From: an uncultured bacterium
Lineage (GTDB): Bacteria; Vulcanimicrobiota; Xenobia; Xenobiales; Xenobiaceae
Assembly (NCBI GenBank): GCA_934636825.1
Contig: CAKUBG010000036.1
Span: 1 to 23,285, forward strand
Direction of reading: 5' to 3'
DNA length: 23,285 bases
This document shows, piece by piece, positions 7,646-15,254 of the stretch (positions are counted from its first letter, which is position 1; the number at the start of each line of letters is the position of its first letter). Made by a program: the position numbers and the translations under genes. A model generated the notes under the pieces. It ran no database searches, was not told where the DNA came from, and was given only the letters and a program-made list of their open reading frames with translations.

Positions 7646-8218
7646 ATGATTGAACCGGTAAATACAAAAGAACTCTCTTTTGCGGAATTAAAAGACATTT
7701 ACGATAAGTATTCACGCTATACATTTCCGCCAGAAGAATTGGAACCTTGGGACAAGGTAGCCAAACTTTACCAGGAAAAGCGCTATCTTGGCTGGGGCCT
7801 TTATGATGAAAAAGAAAAGCTCTGTTGTTACGCTTTCTTTAGTGTTACTCCCCATGGGCTTTATTTATTAAATATGTTAGAAACTGTACCAGAAAAACGC
7901 GGTTCTGGTTATGGACAAAAAATGCTGGCTTATTTGAAAAAACACTACGCTCCCCAGCCCCTCTTTATTGAAGTAGAAGCGCCGGAATTAGCTACTAATG
8001 AAGAAGAACGCATTATTAGAGAACGACGCATGAAGTTTTACCACAAGCTGGAAGCTTACGATACAACTTTGCGCTCTTCCTTAGGCGGTATAGTTATGCA
8101 TATTTTGGCAGTAAATGGCAATTTAGCAGAACTGGATCTGCACAAAATCCATAGTGAACTGAGCTTGCATTATCCTACAGTTTACAATCCGACTTCACAT
8201 ATGCTGCAACTTTTATAG
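7646..8218 (+). CDS. GNAT-family N-acetyltransferase, substrate unknown
   Basis: The 190-residue protein carries a GNAT core. The acetyl-CoA pyrophosphate loop is seen as KRGSGYGQKML (about 84-94) after the beta-4 strand YLLNMLETVP. FYHKLEAY near residue 130 matches the motif B end (FY-k-GF) of GNAT enzymes. The substrate cannot be named. I use the ATG at 7646 because AAAGGA lies 8 bases upstream; a frame to 7604 adds 14 residues without a ribosome site. The gene stands alone, divergent from the LOG-family gene, and ends before a hairpin at 8239-8280. Confidence 0.82.
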   Translation: MIEPVNTKELSFAELKDIYDKYSRYTFPPEELEPWDKVAKLYQEKRYLGWGLYDEKEKLCCYAFFSVTPHGLYLLNMLETVPEKRGSGYGQKMLAYLKKHYAPQPLFIEVEAPELATNEEERIIRERRMKFYHKLEAYDTTLRSSLGGIVMHILAVNGNLAELDLHKIHSELSLHYPTVYNPTSHMLQLL

Positions 8219-8238
8219 CACCTTATTTTTTGCAAGCA

Positions 8239-8291
8239 AAAGCGTCAGATTAGTTGCCATCAAGTGCAACAGTCGGCGCCTTTTATTTTGT
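8239..8291 (+). terminator. Probable terminator of the acetyltransferase gene
   Basis: AAAGCGTC (8239-8246) can pair with GGCGCCTTT (8275-8283) with one bulged C and one G-T pair, enclosing a perfect inner hairpin GTTGC/GCAAC (8253-8257, 8266-8270). A T-rich tail TTTTATTTTG follows. The bulge makes it weaker than other hairpins in the window. Confidence 0.5.
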
Positions 8292-8298
8292 TATGAAT

Positions 8299-8356
8299 TA
8301 GTCAATAAACCGACTTAGTCTTTTAATTGACTATTTATAGAATTTAAAGCTATATT
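8299..8356 (+). promoter_or_regulatory. Inverted repeat and promoter-like boxes without an obvious gene
   Basis: TAGTCAAT (8299-8306) and ATTGACTA (8326-8333) are perfect inverted repeats with a related TTAGTC between them. The right arm contains TTGACT (8327-8332), which lies 18 bases before TATATT (8351-8356), a fair + strand promoter. Downstream there is only about 50 bases before the hairpin at 8406. It could drive a short RNA or be a chance match in AT-rich DNA. Confidence 0.25.
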
Positions 8357-8400
8357 TAAGATGTTTTGTAGTATAAATTGTATATTTAACGATAAATCGT

Positions 8401-8439
8401 ATTAAAAAGGCGCCCCAGCCATCAAGCCGAGGCGCCTTT
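8401..8439 (-). terminator. Strong intrinsic terminator of the zinc-ribbon gene
   Basis: On the - strand AAAGGCGCCTCGGC pairs with GCTGGGGCGCCTTT across a 6-base loop (8406-8439), a 14-pair stem with only two G-T pairs, and is followed by TTTTTAAT. It lies 64 bases past the stop codon of the gene at 8503-9054. Confidence 0.88.
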
Positions 8440-8502
8440 CCGTATAAGCTCGAATACTAAATACCAAACTAAAGATACAAAGCCTCGAGCTACTCTATAA
8501 GC

Positions 8503-9054
8503 TTAGCGCCAAGAATCATAGTCGCGATCTTTATTGTTGCGACGGTCGCGCTTGTTGTTGCGGCGGCCACCGGAACTTGGCGGCGGATACATATCGACTA
8601 AGCTGGACATATCGAAGTCTGCGTCAAAAGAAGAAGCCGACGGGGTATAATTGTTGTTAGAACGAGGAGCGCTAGGACGGCTGCTGTTGTTACCGTAGTT
8701 GCGGGAACCGCCAGAACGTGAAGCGCCGCCATTATTGGCGCGGTAACAGTCGGAGCAATAGACAGGGCGACCGTTAGTAGGTTGGAAAGGAACTTGCGTT
8801 TCCTTACCACATTCAGCGCATATGGCGCTATACATCTGGCGAGGGGGACGCGTATTGGCTGCTGCAGCGCTATTTTCTGCGCCACCATTGTTACGAGGGG
8901 CTTTGGCTCCACCCTGACCGGCCTTACGTGCAGCTCTACAGCTGGGGCAACGGCGAGGCTCGCTCGTAAATCCTTGGGACGCATAAAACTCTTGTTCACC
9001 TTCGGTGAACACAAACTCAGCGCCGCACTCGACGCATTTTAGGGACTTATCCAC
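8503..9054 (-). CDS. Double zinc-ribbon protein with Gly/Asn/Arg-rich tail
   Basis: The 183-residue protein has two four-cysteine zinc ribbons. The first is CVEC (Cys7, Cys10) with CPSC (Cys36, Cys39) around GAEFVFTEGEQEFYASQG, as in the widespread bacterial probable zinc-binding domain with this signature. The second is CAEC (Cys79, Cys82) with CSDC (Cys100, Cys103). Between and after them the chain is low-complexity: Ala/Gly/Asn-rich at 45-70 and Gly/Ser/Asn/Arg-rich from 107, ending in an Arg/Asn/Lys/Asp repeat (RRNNKRDRRNNKDRDYD). A short acidic-aromatic motif DADFDMSSLVDMYPPP (about 144-159) interrupts the tail. Such tails often bind RNA or disorder into condensates, but the function is unknown. 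The start is a GTG at 9054; a GGAG lies about 12 bases upstream. It is a monocistronic unit. Confidence 0.85.
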   Translation of the reverse strand: MDKSLKCVECGAEFVFTEGEQEFYASQGFTSEPRRCPSCRAARKAGQGGAKAPRNNGGAENSAAAANTRPPRQMYSAICAECGKETQVPFQPTNGRPVYCSDCYRANNGGASRSGGSRNYGNNSSRPSAPRSNNNYTPSASSFDADFDMSSLVDMYPPPSSGGRRNNKRDRRNNKDRDYDSWR

Positions 9055-9291
9055 TCCGATTTAGATCTCCAGTATATTTTACAAAGGCATACAAATTTCT
9101 TAAATAAAAGAAACCCTGCTCGCTAAGCTTAGCATTTTTAAAGTTCTCTTTCAATACTGATAAGGGGGAAAAATAGATCGTAATTAAGAAGGAAAAAAGT
9201 TTAGATTGCTAGACTAAACAACAATCGGCCTGGCACTTCTCACTGTCTTTCTCTTTTCCTTTCGACAATTCTAACTGGCGGTAATTTATTT

Positions 9292-10449
9292 ATGATTTTT
9301 TCAGTTCAAATAAAAGAAAGCATCGGTAACTTAGCAATTTTAGCTCTGGCTTTCAGTTTACTAAGCAGTGGCTGTCAAAAATTTCCTGGCGCTGCCTCTA
9401 TGGATAATTCGTCAGCAGCCAATCAAAAAGCCGCTCAACAGGTTACAGCTAGAGTTGACAATGGTTCCTTATCAACATCTTTGCCTAAAACAGCCAGCGC
9501 TTTTGATGCTACCAAAGCTTGGCAAGATTTAGTATACCAAGTAGAAATCGGCCCTCGTTATGTTGGTAGCGTAGGTTCTACAAAAACTCGTCAATGGCTA
9601 AAAAATGAGTTAAATAACTTAGGCGCTCAAGTATACGAACAAAAATTTACAGCCAACACAACAGAAGGCTCCAAAGAATTTATCAATATCATAGCTTGCT
9701 TAGAGCCGAACAAGGCTACACAGACTACTTCAAATGTAGCTGCCGCCGACAAATCAAAAGAGACTCAAAATAATTACGGCAATCAAACTGCAACTTCTAA
9801 AGATACAGCGCAATCGACTACCATAGTTCTAGGCGCTCACTATGACACAAAATATTTCAAAGACATAAATTTTGTAGGAGCTAACGATGGAGCTTCAGGA
9901 ACAGCCGTACTTTTGGAATTGGCTCGAGTTTTCAAAAAACAGCCCTTAAAGCAGCACAAACTTACACTTTGCTTCTTTGACGGTGAAGAAGCCTTCGGTG
10001 AATGGAGCGCCACTGACGGAACCTACGGTAGCCGATATTTTGTCGAGAACTTAGGTAAAACTGCTTCACCAGTTAAGCTGGAAATTAAAGATGTTGTAGC
10101 TGCAGTAATTATTGACATGGTCGGAGACAAAAAATTGCGCCTTACTTACGATACCGTTTCCCATCCACAACTTTTGGAAATGCTCTTTAATAAAGGTCGT
10201 GAGCTAAAATTTACCAAACAATTTAAGCGCAGCGACGTAGGTGCTATTTCCGATGATCATCTCCCCTTCTTATTGGCAAAAATTCCAGCTGTAGATGTTA
10301 TAGGTTTTAATAACAACGAAAACGGACTCTATCCAAGTTATTGGCATACTGCTGAAGATACGCTCGATAAAGTTTGTGCCGATAGTTTATATGTAGTGGG
10401 CACTACTGTCGAACTTTTTGCCCGAGATTTAGATGAAGTTTTAGAATAG
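9292..10449 (+). CDS. Lipoprotein glutaminyl-peptide cyclotransferase (animal-type QC, M28 fold)
   Basis: The enzyme would convert N-terminal glutamine of exported proteins to pyroglutamate. The 385-residue chain has a lipoprotein signal ending SLLSSGC (Cys28), then a low-complexity linker to about 70. The catalytic domain matches the zinc-dependent QC family closely: GAHYDTKYF at 181-189, FVGANDGASG at 194-203 (zinc Asp199), FFDGEEAFGEWS--D--YGSRYF at 228-250 (general acid/base Glu232, zinc Glu233), IIDMVGD (Asp275), SDDHLPFL (about 320-327, matching the DDHIPFL of human QC) and YWHTAEDT (zinc His352). The single zinc set Asp-Glu-His and the EEAF-W-S pattern distinguish QC from two-zinc M28 aminopeptidases. 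Between the strands INIIACLEP and TIVLGAHYD an insertion of about 35 Thr/Ala/Asn/Lys/Gln-rich residues (141-175) appears. It is convergent with mutM. Confidence 0.88.
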   Translation: MIFSVQIKESIGNLAILALAFSLLSSGCQKFPGAASMDNSSAANQKAAQQVTARVDNGSLSTSLPKTASAFDATKAWQDLVYQVEIGPRYVGSVGSTKTRQWLKNELNNLGAQVYEQKFTANTTEGSKEFINIIACLEPNKATQTTSNVAAADKSKETQNNYGNQTATSKDTAQSTTIVLGAHYDTKYFKDINFVGANDGASGTAVLLELARVFKKQPLKQHKLTLCFFDGEEAFGEWSATDGTYGSRYFVENLGKTASPVKLEIKDVVAAVIIDMVGDKKLRLTYDTVSHPQLLEMLFNKGRELKFTKQFKRSDVGAISDDHLPFLLAKIPAVDVIGFNNNENGLYPSYWHTAEDTLDKVCADSLYVVGTTVELFARDLDEVLE

Positions 10450-10475
10450 CTATTTTGACAAAATAAAACCAAAAG

Positions 10476-10536
10476 AAAAAGCCGTCAAATTTATTACTTT
10501 ACTTATCGTAAAAATTGGTAAACCTGGCGGCTTTTT
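10476..10536. terminator. Bidirectional terminator between glutaminyl cyclase and mutM
   Basis: AAAAAGCCGTCA (10476-10487) pairs with TGGCGGCTTTTT (10525-10536) with one G-T pair, around an AT-rich loop. T runs on both strands serve both convergent genes. Confidence 0.82.
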
Positions 10537-10587
10537 ACATATGTATAAAGCTTTGAACTTTCAACGCAAGTCTAAGTCAATATAGCT

Positions 10588-11472
10588 CTAATGCTGGCAA
10601 TTAGGGCAATAAACGCTGCTGCGGCCGCCTATTGTTTCTTTACGAAGTTCTTGACCGCAAACTAAACAAGGTTGGCCGCCTCTTCCATAAACTTTAAGTT
10701 GAGCTGCATTATTTCCTTTATGACCATCAGCATCTCGATAATCTGAGAATGTAGTGCCGCGATTATCAATAGAACTTTTCAAAATAGGTTTAATCACATT
10801 AAAGATCGCTTCTATTTCTGAATTAGTCAAGTTTTTTGCCGATTTTATAGGTATAATATGGCTAGCAAATAAAACTTCATCTGCGTAAATATTGCCTAAA
10901 CCAGCTACAATTGATTGATCTAAAAGAGCCGTTTTGATAGCTCTAGATGTTTTCTTTAATCCTCTTGTCAAATTATCAATAGTATAATCATTTCCAAATG
11001 GATCAGGCCCTAAAGAATTGAGCTCAGGTGAATTTTTAAGTTCAGCTTTGGTATACAGATACCATTTGCCAAATTGACGTATATCTCTATAACACAATGA
11101 GGTATTGCCATCTAAATGCAAAATAATATGGGTATGCTTATCAGGCTCAAATTGTCCCTGAGCTCTTTGTAATCCGGTTATTGGATGAACTGTAAATTCA
11201 TTATTATCAGGCAAGTTTAGATCACGAAAAGTTAATTGACCGGTCATACCTAAACGCACCAAAAGAGAGTAATTTTCGCTATCAATAATAAGTATTTTGC
11301 CTAAACGGCGCACATCAGTAAATTTATGACCGACTAGGGCTTCTTCCAATTTTGCTAGATCGGTATTTATAAGCAACTTGGGAAGTTTAATTTCAATTCT
11401 CTCAACAGTACGTCCGGGAAGTTTGTCTTCTAGACCACGACGTATAGTTTCAACTTCTGGTAATTCAGGCAT
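10588..11472 (-). CDS. mutM: Formamidopyrimidine-DNA glycosylase (Fpg/MutM)
   Basis: MutM removes 8-oxoguanine and formamidopyrimidines from DNA and nicks the abasic site. The 294-residue protein begins MPELPEVET, giving the catalytic N-terminal Pro and Glu after Met removal. RRLGKIL carries the conserved beta-loop Lys, QSIVAGLGNIYADEVLF is the helix-two-turn-helix, and GNNAAQLKVYGRGGQPC leads into the C-terminal zinc finger CLVC-CPNC (four Cys). The DNA-contacting Arg is in GGRSSVYC. The length is slightly above the usual 270-285. It follows the radical SAM gene by 124 bases on the same strand, without a strong terminator between, so partial cotranscription is possible. Confidence 0.96.
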   Translation of the reverse strand: MPELPEVETIRRGLEDKLPGRTVERIEIKLPKLLINTDLAKLEEALVGHKFTDVRRLGKILIIDSENYSLLVRLGMTGQLTFRDLNLPDNNEFTVHPITGLQRAQGQFEPDKHTHIILHLDGNTSLCYRDIRQFGKWYLYTKAELKNSPELNSLGPDPFGNDYTIDNLTRGLKKTSRAIKTALLDQSIVAGLGNIYADEVLFASHIIPIKSAKNLTNSEIEAIFNVIKPILKSSIDNRGTTFSDYRDADGHKGNNAAQLKVYGRGGQPCLVCGQELRKETIGGRSSVYCPNCQH

Positions 11473-11596
11473 TTTGTTCTCTTTTCTCTGTTTTTTAATA
11501 ATAAAAAAGATAAACGATACTATCGAAAAGATTAGTTTCTACTCAAAGACTAACACTTTCCGGTAATATTGGAAAACAACTTTTTTCAACCTTAAA

Positions 11597-13027
11597 CTAA
11601 ATGCTTTTATAGATAACGGCAGCTTTAATAAGTTCCTTTATGTCGTCCAAAGTGCGAATTTTGCTTAAGCGGCGCATAACAAATTTAGGACGCAAATAAA
11701 AGCGCGTATAAGCTTCTTTAAGCATAGAATGCAACTTAGCCTCATTCCATAAATCTGTTTCCAATACGGGAAAATCTTGGCGAGCTTGTTGCAACAAAGT
11801 ATATTTTTTCCAATAGTCCTTATCTACCAAGCCCAATTCGACAGCCTCGCGGAAAAGATCGGTGGCTGGCAAAGGGGTCGTAATAGAAAAAGAAGCATAA
11901 TCTAAATCCAATTCGCAAGCCAAATTTACAGTATCATTGAAAGTTTGGAAATTTTCTCCCAAATATCCAATCATAAAATACCCCCTGGTTTCAAAACCGT
12001 ATTTTTTAGCCCAGCTCACAGCTTGGCGTACTTGAGCGTGAGTAATTCCTTTGCGCATGCGCTTCAAAATTTGCGCATTGCCGGCTTCGACACCAAAATG
12101 AATACGCTGGCCACCTACTTCACGCAACTCCTTGATCATCTCTTCATCGACAGAATCTACTCTGGTACGTATATCAAAATGGACTTTAATCTGTCGCTCC
12201 TTCAAAAGACGACAAATATCCATAACTCGTTGTTTTTTTAAAGTAAAGGTCTCGTCAAAAAAAACAATTTCCTTCGCACCATATTGTTTTACATACAATT
12301 CTATTTCGTCGACAACATTTTTAGGAGAACGGAAGCGCACTCCAGAAACGCCATTATAAATTTGACTGCAAAAACCGCACTTAAAAGGACAGCCTCGGCT
12401 GGTAACCATAGTAAAAAACGGACTTTCTACAGTTAAGGCATGATAAAGATCGCGTTGCAATAAATCTATAGCCGGAAAAGGATAGCTGTCTATCGACTCA
12501 AATTGAGTGCGTGGCTTATTTAATTTAACTTTGTTGCCTATACGAACAACAGTACCATCTATATTTTCTAAACTTCCCCCAGCACTGTAGGTGTTGAGAA
12601 CTTCTTTTAAGGTCTCTTCTCCATCACCAATAATACCTATATCAAATTCTGAAAAAGAGAGGCATAATTCCGGATATATAGATAAATGCGGCCCGCCGAC
12701 AATAAGCAAAGAATTGGGCAAAACCTTTTTAATGATTTTAGCCGCTTCCACAGTAGAAGGCCAACCTGCGCTCATAGTAGTGATAGCTACTATTTCCGGA
12801 CGCTGCTTTTCCAAGTAAGACTTGAATGCCTCAGGAGAAGTGCGTGAGGCGTTGGCATCAAGGAACTTAACATGATAACCATTTTGCTTGACATATGAAG
12901 CCAAATAAAGAATGCCTAAAGAAGGCAAGACTTGCAAAGAACGCTCAGCTTCATCAGGAATGGGGCGGATATTTACGTCATGATACTTAAGAAAAAGAAT
13001 GGTAGGCTTACGCGGACTCCTATCCAC
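11597..13027 (-). CDS. B12-binding-domain radical SAM protein, substrate unknown
   Basis: The 476-residue protein has an N-terminal cobalamin-binding-like Rossmann domain (about 8-150; PSLGILYLASYVKQNGY at 35-51 and IVGGPHLSIYP at 109-119) without the classical DxHxxG histidine, as in the BchE/class B family. The radical SAM domain follows: RGCPFKCGFC with Cys213, Cys217 and Cys220, then FFDETFT, IHFGVEAGN and GYFMIGYLGE. The C-terminal part (from about 400) is helical and basic. Class B members methylate unreactive carbons or carry out ring rearrangements on lipids, antibiotics and pigments. The hopanoid enzymes HpnJ, HpnP and HpnR belong to the wider family, but I see no signature that names this one as any of them. 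GTG start at 13027 with AGAGGT 8 bases upstream. It lies 33 bases after the OLD gene stop, so they are likely cotranscribed. Confidence 0.85.
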   Translation of the reverse strand: MDRSPRKPTILFLKYHDVNIRPIPDEAERSLQVLPSLGILYLASYVKQNGYHVKFLDANASRTSPEAFKSYLEKQRPEIVAITTMSAGWPSTVEAAKIIKKVLPNSLLIVGGPHLSIYPELCLSFSEFDIGIIGDGEETLKEVLNTYSAGGSLENIDGTVVRIGNKVKLNKPRTQFESIDSYPFPAIDLLQRDLYHALTVESPFFTMVTSRGCPFKCGFCSQIYNGVSGVRFRSPKNVVDEIELYVKQYGAKEIVFFDETFTLKKQRVMDICRLLKERQIKVHFDIRTRVDSVDEEMIKELREVGGQRIHFGVEAGNAQILKRMRKGITHAQVRQAVSWAKKYGFETRGYFMIGYLGENFQTFNDTVNLACELDLDYASFSITTPLPATDLFREAVELGLVDKDYWKKYTLLQQARQDFPVLETDLWNEAKLHSMLKEAYTRFYLRPKFVMRRLSKIRTLDDIKELIKAAVIYKSI

Positions 13028-13060
13028 AGGAAATGACCTCTAAAAATTTAGCTTATTAAG

Positions 13061-15124
13061 CTATGACTGCTTGCGCCCCTGACGGCGAGCCGCTCCCACG
13101 GCATCATAAATCATCATGCGCAACTGATCAGGAACCATCTCCGGTCCCTTATCTTGCATAGCCTTGCCCAAAGCCAAAGCTAAGCCAGGCTTGGAGGCAA
13201 CTCTAATAGCTCGCTTTATCAAATCCTTGGATTTTTCCCCCTTTTTGCCGCTTTGTTGAGCTGGCCCAGCTATTTTGCGGAAGACATCCTTGTAATCGTA
13301 TTCACTTTCCCAGAAGCAATTTTCGATATCTACTTCTTTGAGAACGGTAACTTTCCCTAAACCGGCAGCCTCGGCGTAGGGCTTGGCCAATTTTCCATAA
13401 GTATGGCCAGCTTTATCGCCGTCAGCTAAAAGATGCCAACTAATGCCCAGTTCGTTAGCTAAATTGGCTAAAGGCCCCAAACCACATTGAGCAAACTCAA
13501 CTAGCTCTATACCTTCACTCCAAAGGTCAAAGCCTAAAACTCTAGCTATTTCCGGCAATAACCAGCACTCGGTCTCTCCTTCAACTAACAACCAAAAGCG
13601 CATGAAGAGAGCGGCTCCACGCCTAATGCGCAAATGATAAGCTATGCGGCGCAAATCGTTTATATGAATATGGCCGGAGTTTACTTTATAGACACTGGCA
13701 ATGCCTTCTGGAGAGCGTACCATACGACGAATACCAGTTAAGGGCACAGCCGAAAGTAAATCGGAATTGTTAGTAGAAAGCAAGCGCTGCGGAGACATGC
13801 GGTCTATTAAGCTCCAGACCGACGTAAGCATAAGTGGATGCAAATAGGCTTCAGGATCTTCTACAGAAAGCAGCGGATAATAATCACCATTGCCGTCATT
13901 AGCTTCGGAAAAACCTTGAGATTGCGCTTTAAAGAACGAATCAGCAAAAGCCAACATAGCTAAACTTCTAGCACCAGTACCGCGTAAAAGAGCACTAAAA
14001 CGCTCATAATCATCATGTTCGCGCTTATCTCCATCTATCAATGGATTAAGCGTAGACATCGGCGCTTGCAATCTCTCTTTAATAATTCGACCGTCGCCTT
14101 TATGAGCAGACAAAATCTGAGTATAGCGATCTTGGCCGCGCTTTGAATCTTCATCTTCGGAGAAGTCGCTGGCTTCATCAATGGCAGAATCGATGCGCTC
14201 AGTCTCATTGCGAGAATTGTGCACCAAAATTTTCTCCAAATTGTTCAGATTGCTTTCCAATTCATCACGATGAGCGGCGATAAATTCTTGAGCTGAACAC
14301 TGAGCATTTTCTGTTAATTCGGAGTAAGCCTGACTAAAGAGAGAATCAACCTTATCTTGGGCCGGACGCTGTTCTTGACCACTTCTTATGGGTGGAAGTA
14401 AAGCACCAGGACGAATGCGCAAGAAAGGACACACAGTCTTAATTGTTTTTAAGTACTCCAAAGAATCAGATAATTCTATTTTTCGGTGCTCGGCATCTTC
14501 GAAGTGATAATCGGTAAAAACTTTATTACCCTCGCGCTTAGCTTCTACGCAAAGGTAAAAATTAAGCACCCTAGCCATACGACCGCCGCGCATAAGTAAA
14601 TCGGTCATAAAGCGATCATCTTTAAATTTTTGCAAACTGCTATAAGAAGCGCAAGCTCTTTCTTCTTGTAAAGCTCTGAGCGATTCGGCATCAGCTGACA
14701 AATCGTCCGCTTCAGCAGTATGTTTGTAGAGTTCGCTAGCCTCGTCAGCTCGCAGAACATGAGAGCCATTCTCCTCAGCTTCGGTATATTCTAAAGCTGT
14801 ACTCTTATCTATAGCTTCAGTTTTATTGCCGGAGAAGCTCCCCCCAAATCCTATAACTATGCGCATTTCCTTAGTCTGTAAATCTTCAGAAGGAGCTGTC
14901 ACATAATAAAATGTTTCGCGATTGCGATGAAAATCGGAAGCACTTATGTCAAAGCCATCTTTAGGCACATTACGTCCTAGAACAGCTTCTAAAGCGTTTA
15001 AAATACTAGACTTACCGCAGCCATTTTCTCCGATAAGAACGGTGACGCGACTTTGGAAAGAAATATCAACTTTTTTTATAGAACGAAAGTTCTCTACAAG
15101 TAAACTACGTACAAACACACACAT
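13061..15124 (-). CDS. OLD-family ATP-dependent nuclease (AAA ATPase + TOPRIM), YbjD-like
   Basis: OLD proteins join an SMC/RecF-like ATPase to a TOPRIM nuclease and act on DNA in phage defence or repair. From the chosen start the protein has 687 residues: LLVENFRSIKKVDISF, Walker A GENGCGKSS (32-40), a charged coiled middle (about 115-345), Walker B region LLSVEDPEAYLHP (418-430), LLSTNNSDLL in place of the usual His-containing switch, then TOPRIM with Glu515/Glu517 in LLVEGETE and DGD at 568-570. The long ATPase insertion and STNNSDLL-AVPL are close to what I recall of E. coli YbjD. No UvrD-like helicase, reverse transcriptase or second effector lies next to it, so it is not Gabija or a known composite system. 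I use the ATG at 15124 because homologues begin here; a frame to 15247 adds 41 unlike residues and nearly reaches the divergent dehydrogenase gene. The ribosome site is weak. Confidence 0.85.
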   Translation of the reverse strand: MCVFVRSLLVENFRSIKKVDISFQSRVTVLIGENGCGKSSILNALEAVLGRNVPKDGFDISASDFHRNRETFYYVTAPSEDLQTKEMRIVIGFGGSFSGNKTEAIDKSTALEYTEAEENGSHVLRADEASELYKHTAEADDLSADAESLRALQEERACASYSSLQKFKDDRFMTDLLMRGGRMARVLNFYLCVEAKREGNKVFTDYHFEDAEHRKIELSDSLEYLKTIKTVCPFLRIRPGALLPPIRSGQEQRPAQDKVDSLFSQAYSELTENAQCSAQEFIAAHRDELESNLNNLEKILVHNSRNETERIDSAIDEASDFSEDEDSKRGQDRYTQILSAHKGDGRIIKERLQAPMSTLNPLIDGDKREHDDYERFSALLRGTGARSLAMLAFADSFFKAQSQGFSEANDGNGDYYPLLSVEDPEAYLHPLMLTSVWSLIDRMSPQRLLSTNNSDLLSAVPLTGIRRMVRSPEGIASVYKVNSGHIHINDLRRIAYHLRIRRGAALFMRFWLLVEGETECWLLPEIARVLGFDLWSEGIELVEFAQCGLGPLANLANELGISWHLLADGDKAGHTYGKLAKPYAEAAGLGKVTVLKEVDIENCFWESEYDYKDVFRKIAGPAQQSGKKGEKSKDLIKRAIRVASKPGLALALGKAMQDKGPEMVPDQLRMMIYDAVGAARRQGRKQS

Positions 15125-15254
15125 ATTTTTCGCGACACTTAAACCGTTTGCCTTCTGCTTAATGTGAAGGAGAAAAAAGAGCCTAAATAAAAAAAACGAA
15201 CCCGGTTTTCGTCTTGTAAAATAAGAAAATAATATCAATGAGGCCAATGTAAAA

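Noticed and set aside
8598..9042. Overlapping long frames on both strands within the zinc-ribbon gene
   Set aside because: They are shadows of the GC-richer, low-complexity coding sequence; only the frame with paired CxxC motifs makes a sensible protein.
11597..15124. Gabija-type defence system
   Set aside because: A GajA-like OLD protein would need a GajB helicase beside it; the neighbour is a radical SAM enzyme and no helicase is in the window.
15125..15247. Longer N-terminus (41 extra residues) for the OLD protein
   Set aside because: The added residues are basic, aromatic and unlike OLD starts, no ribosome site precedes the upstream ATG, and the family's first strand begins right after the ATG at 15124.
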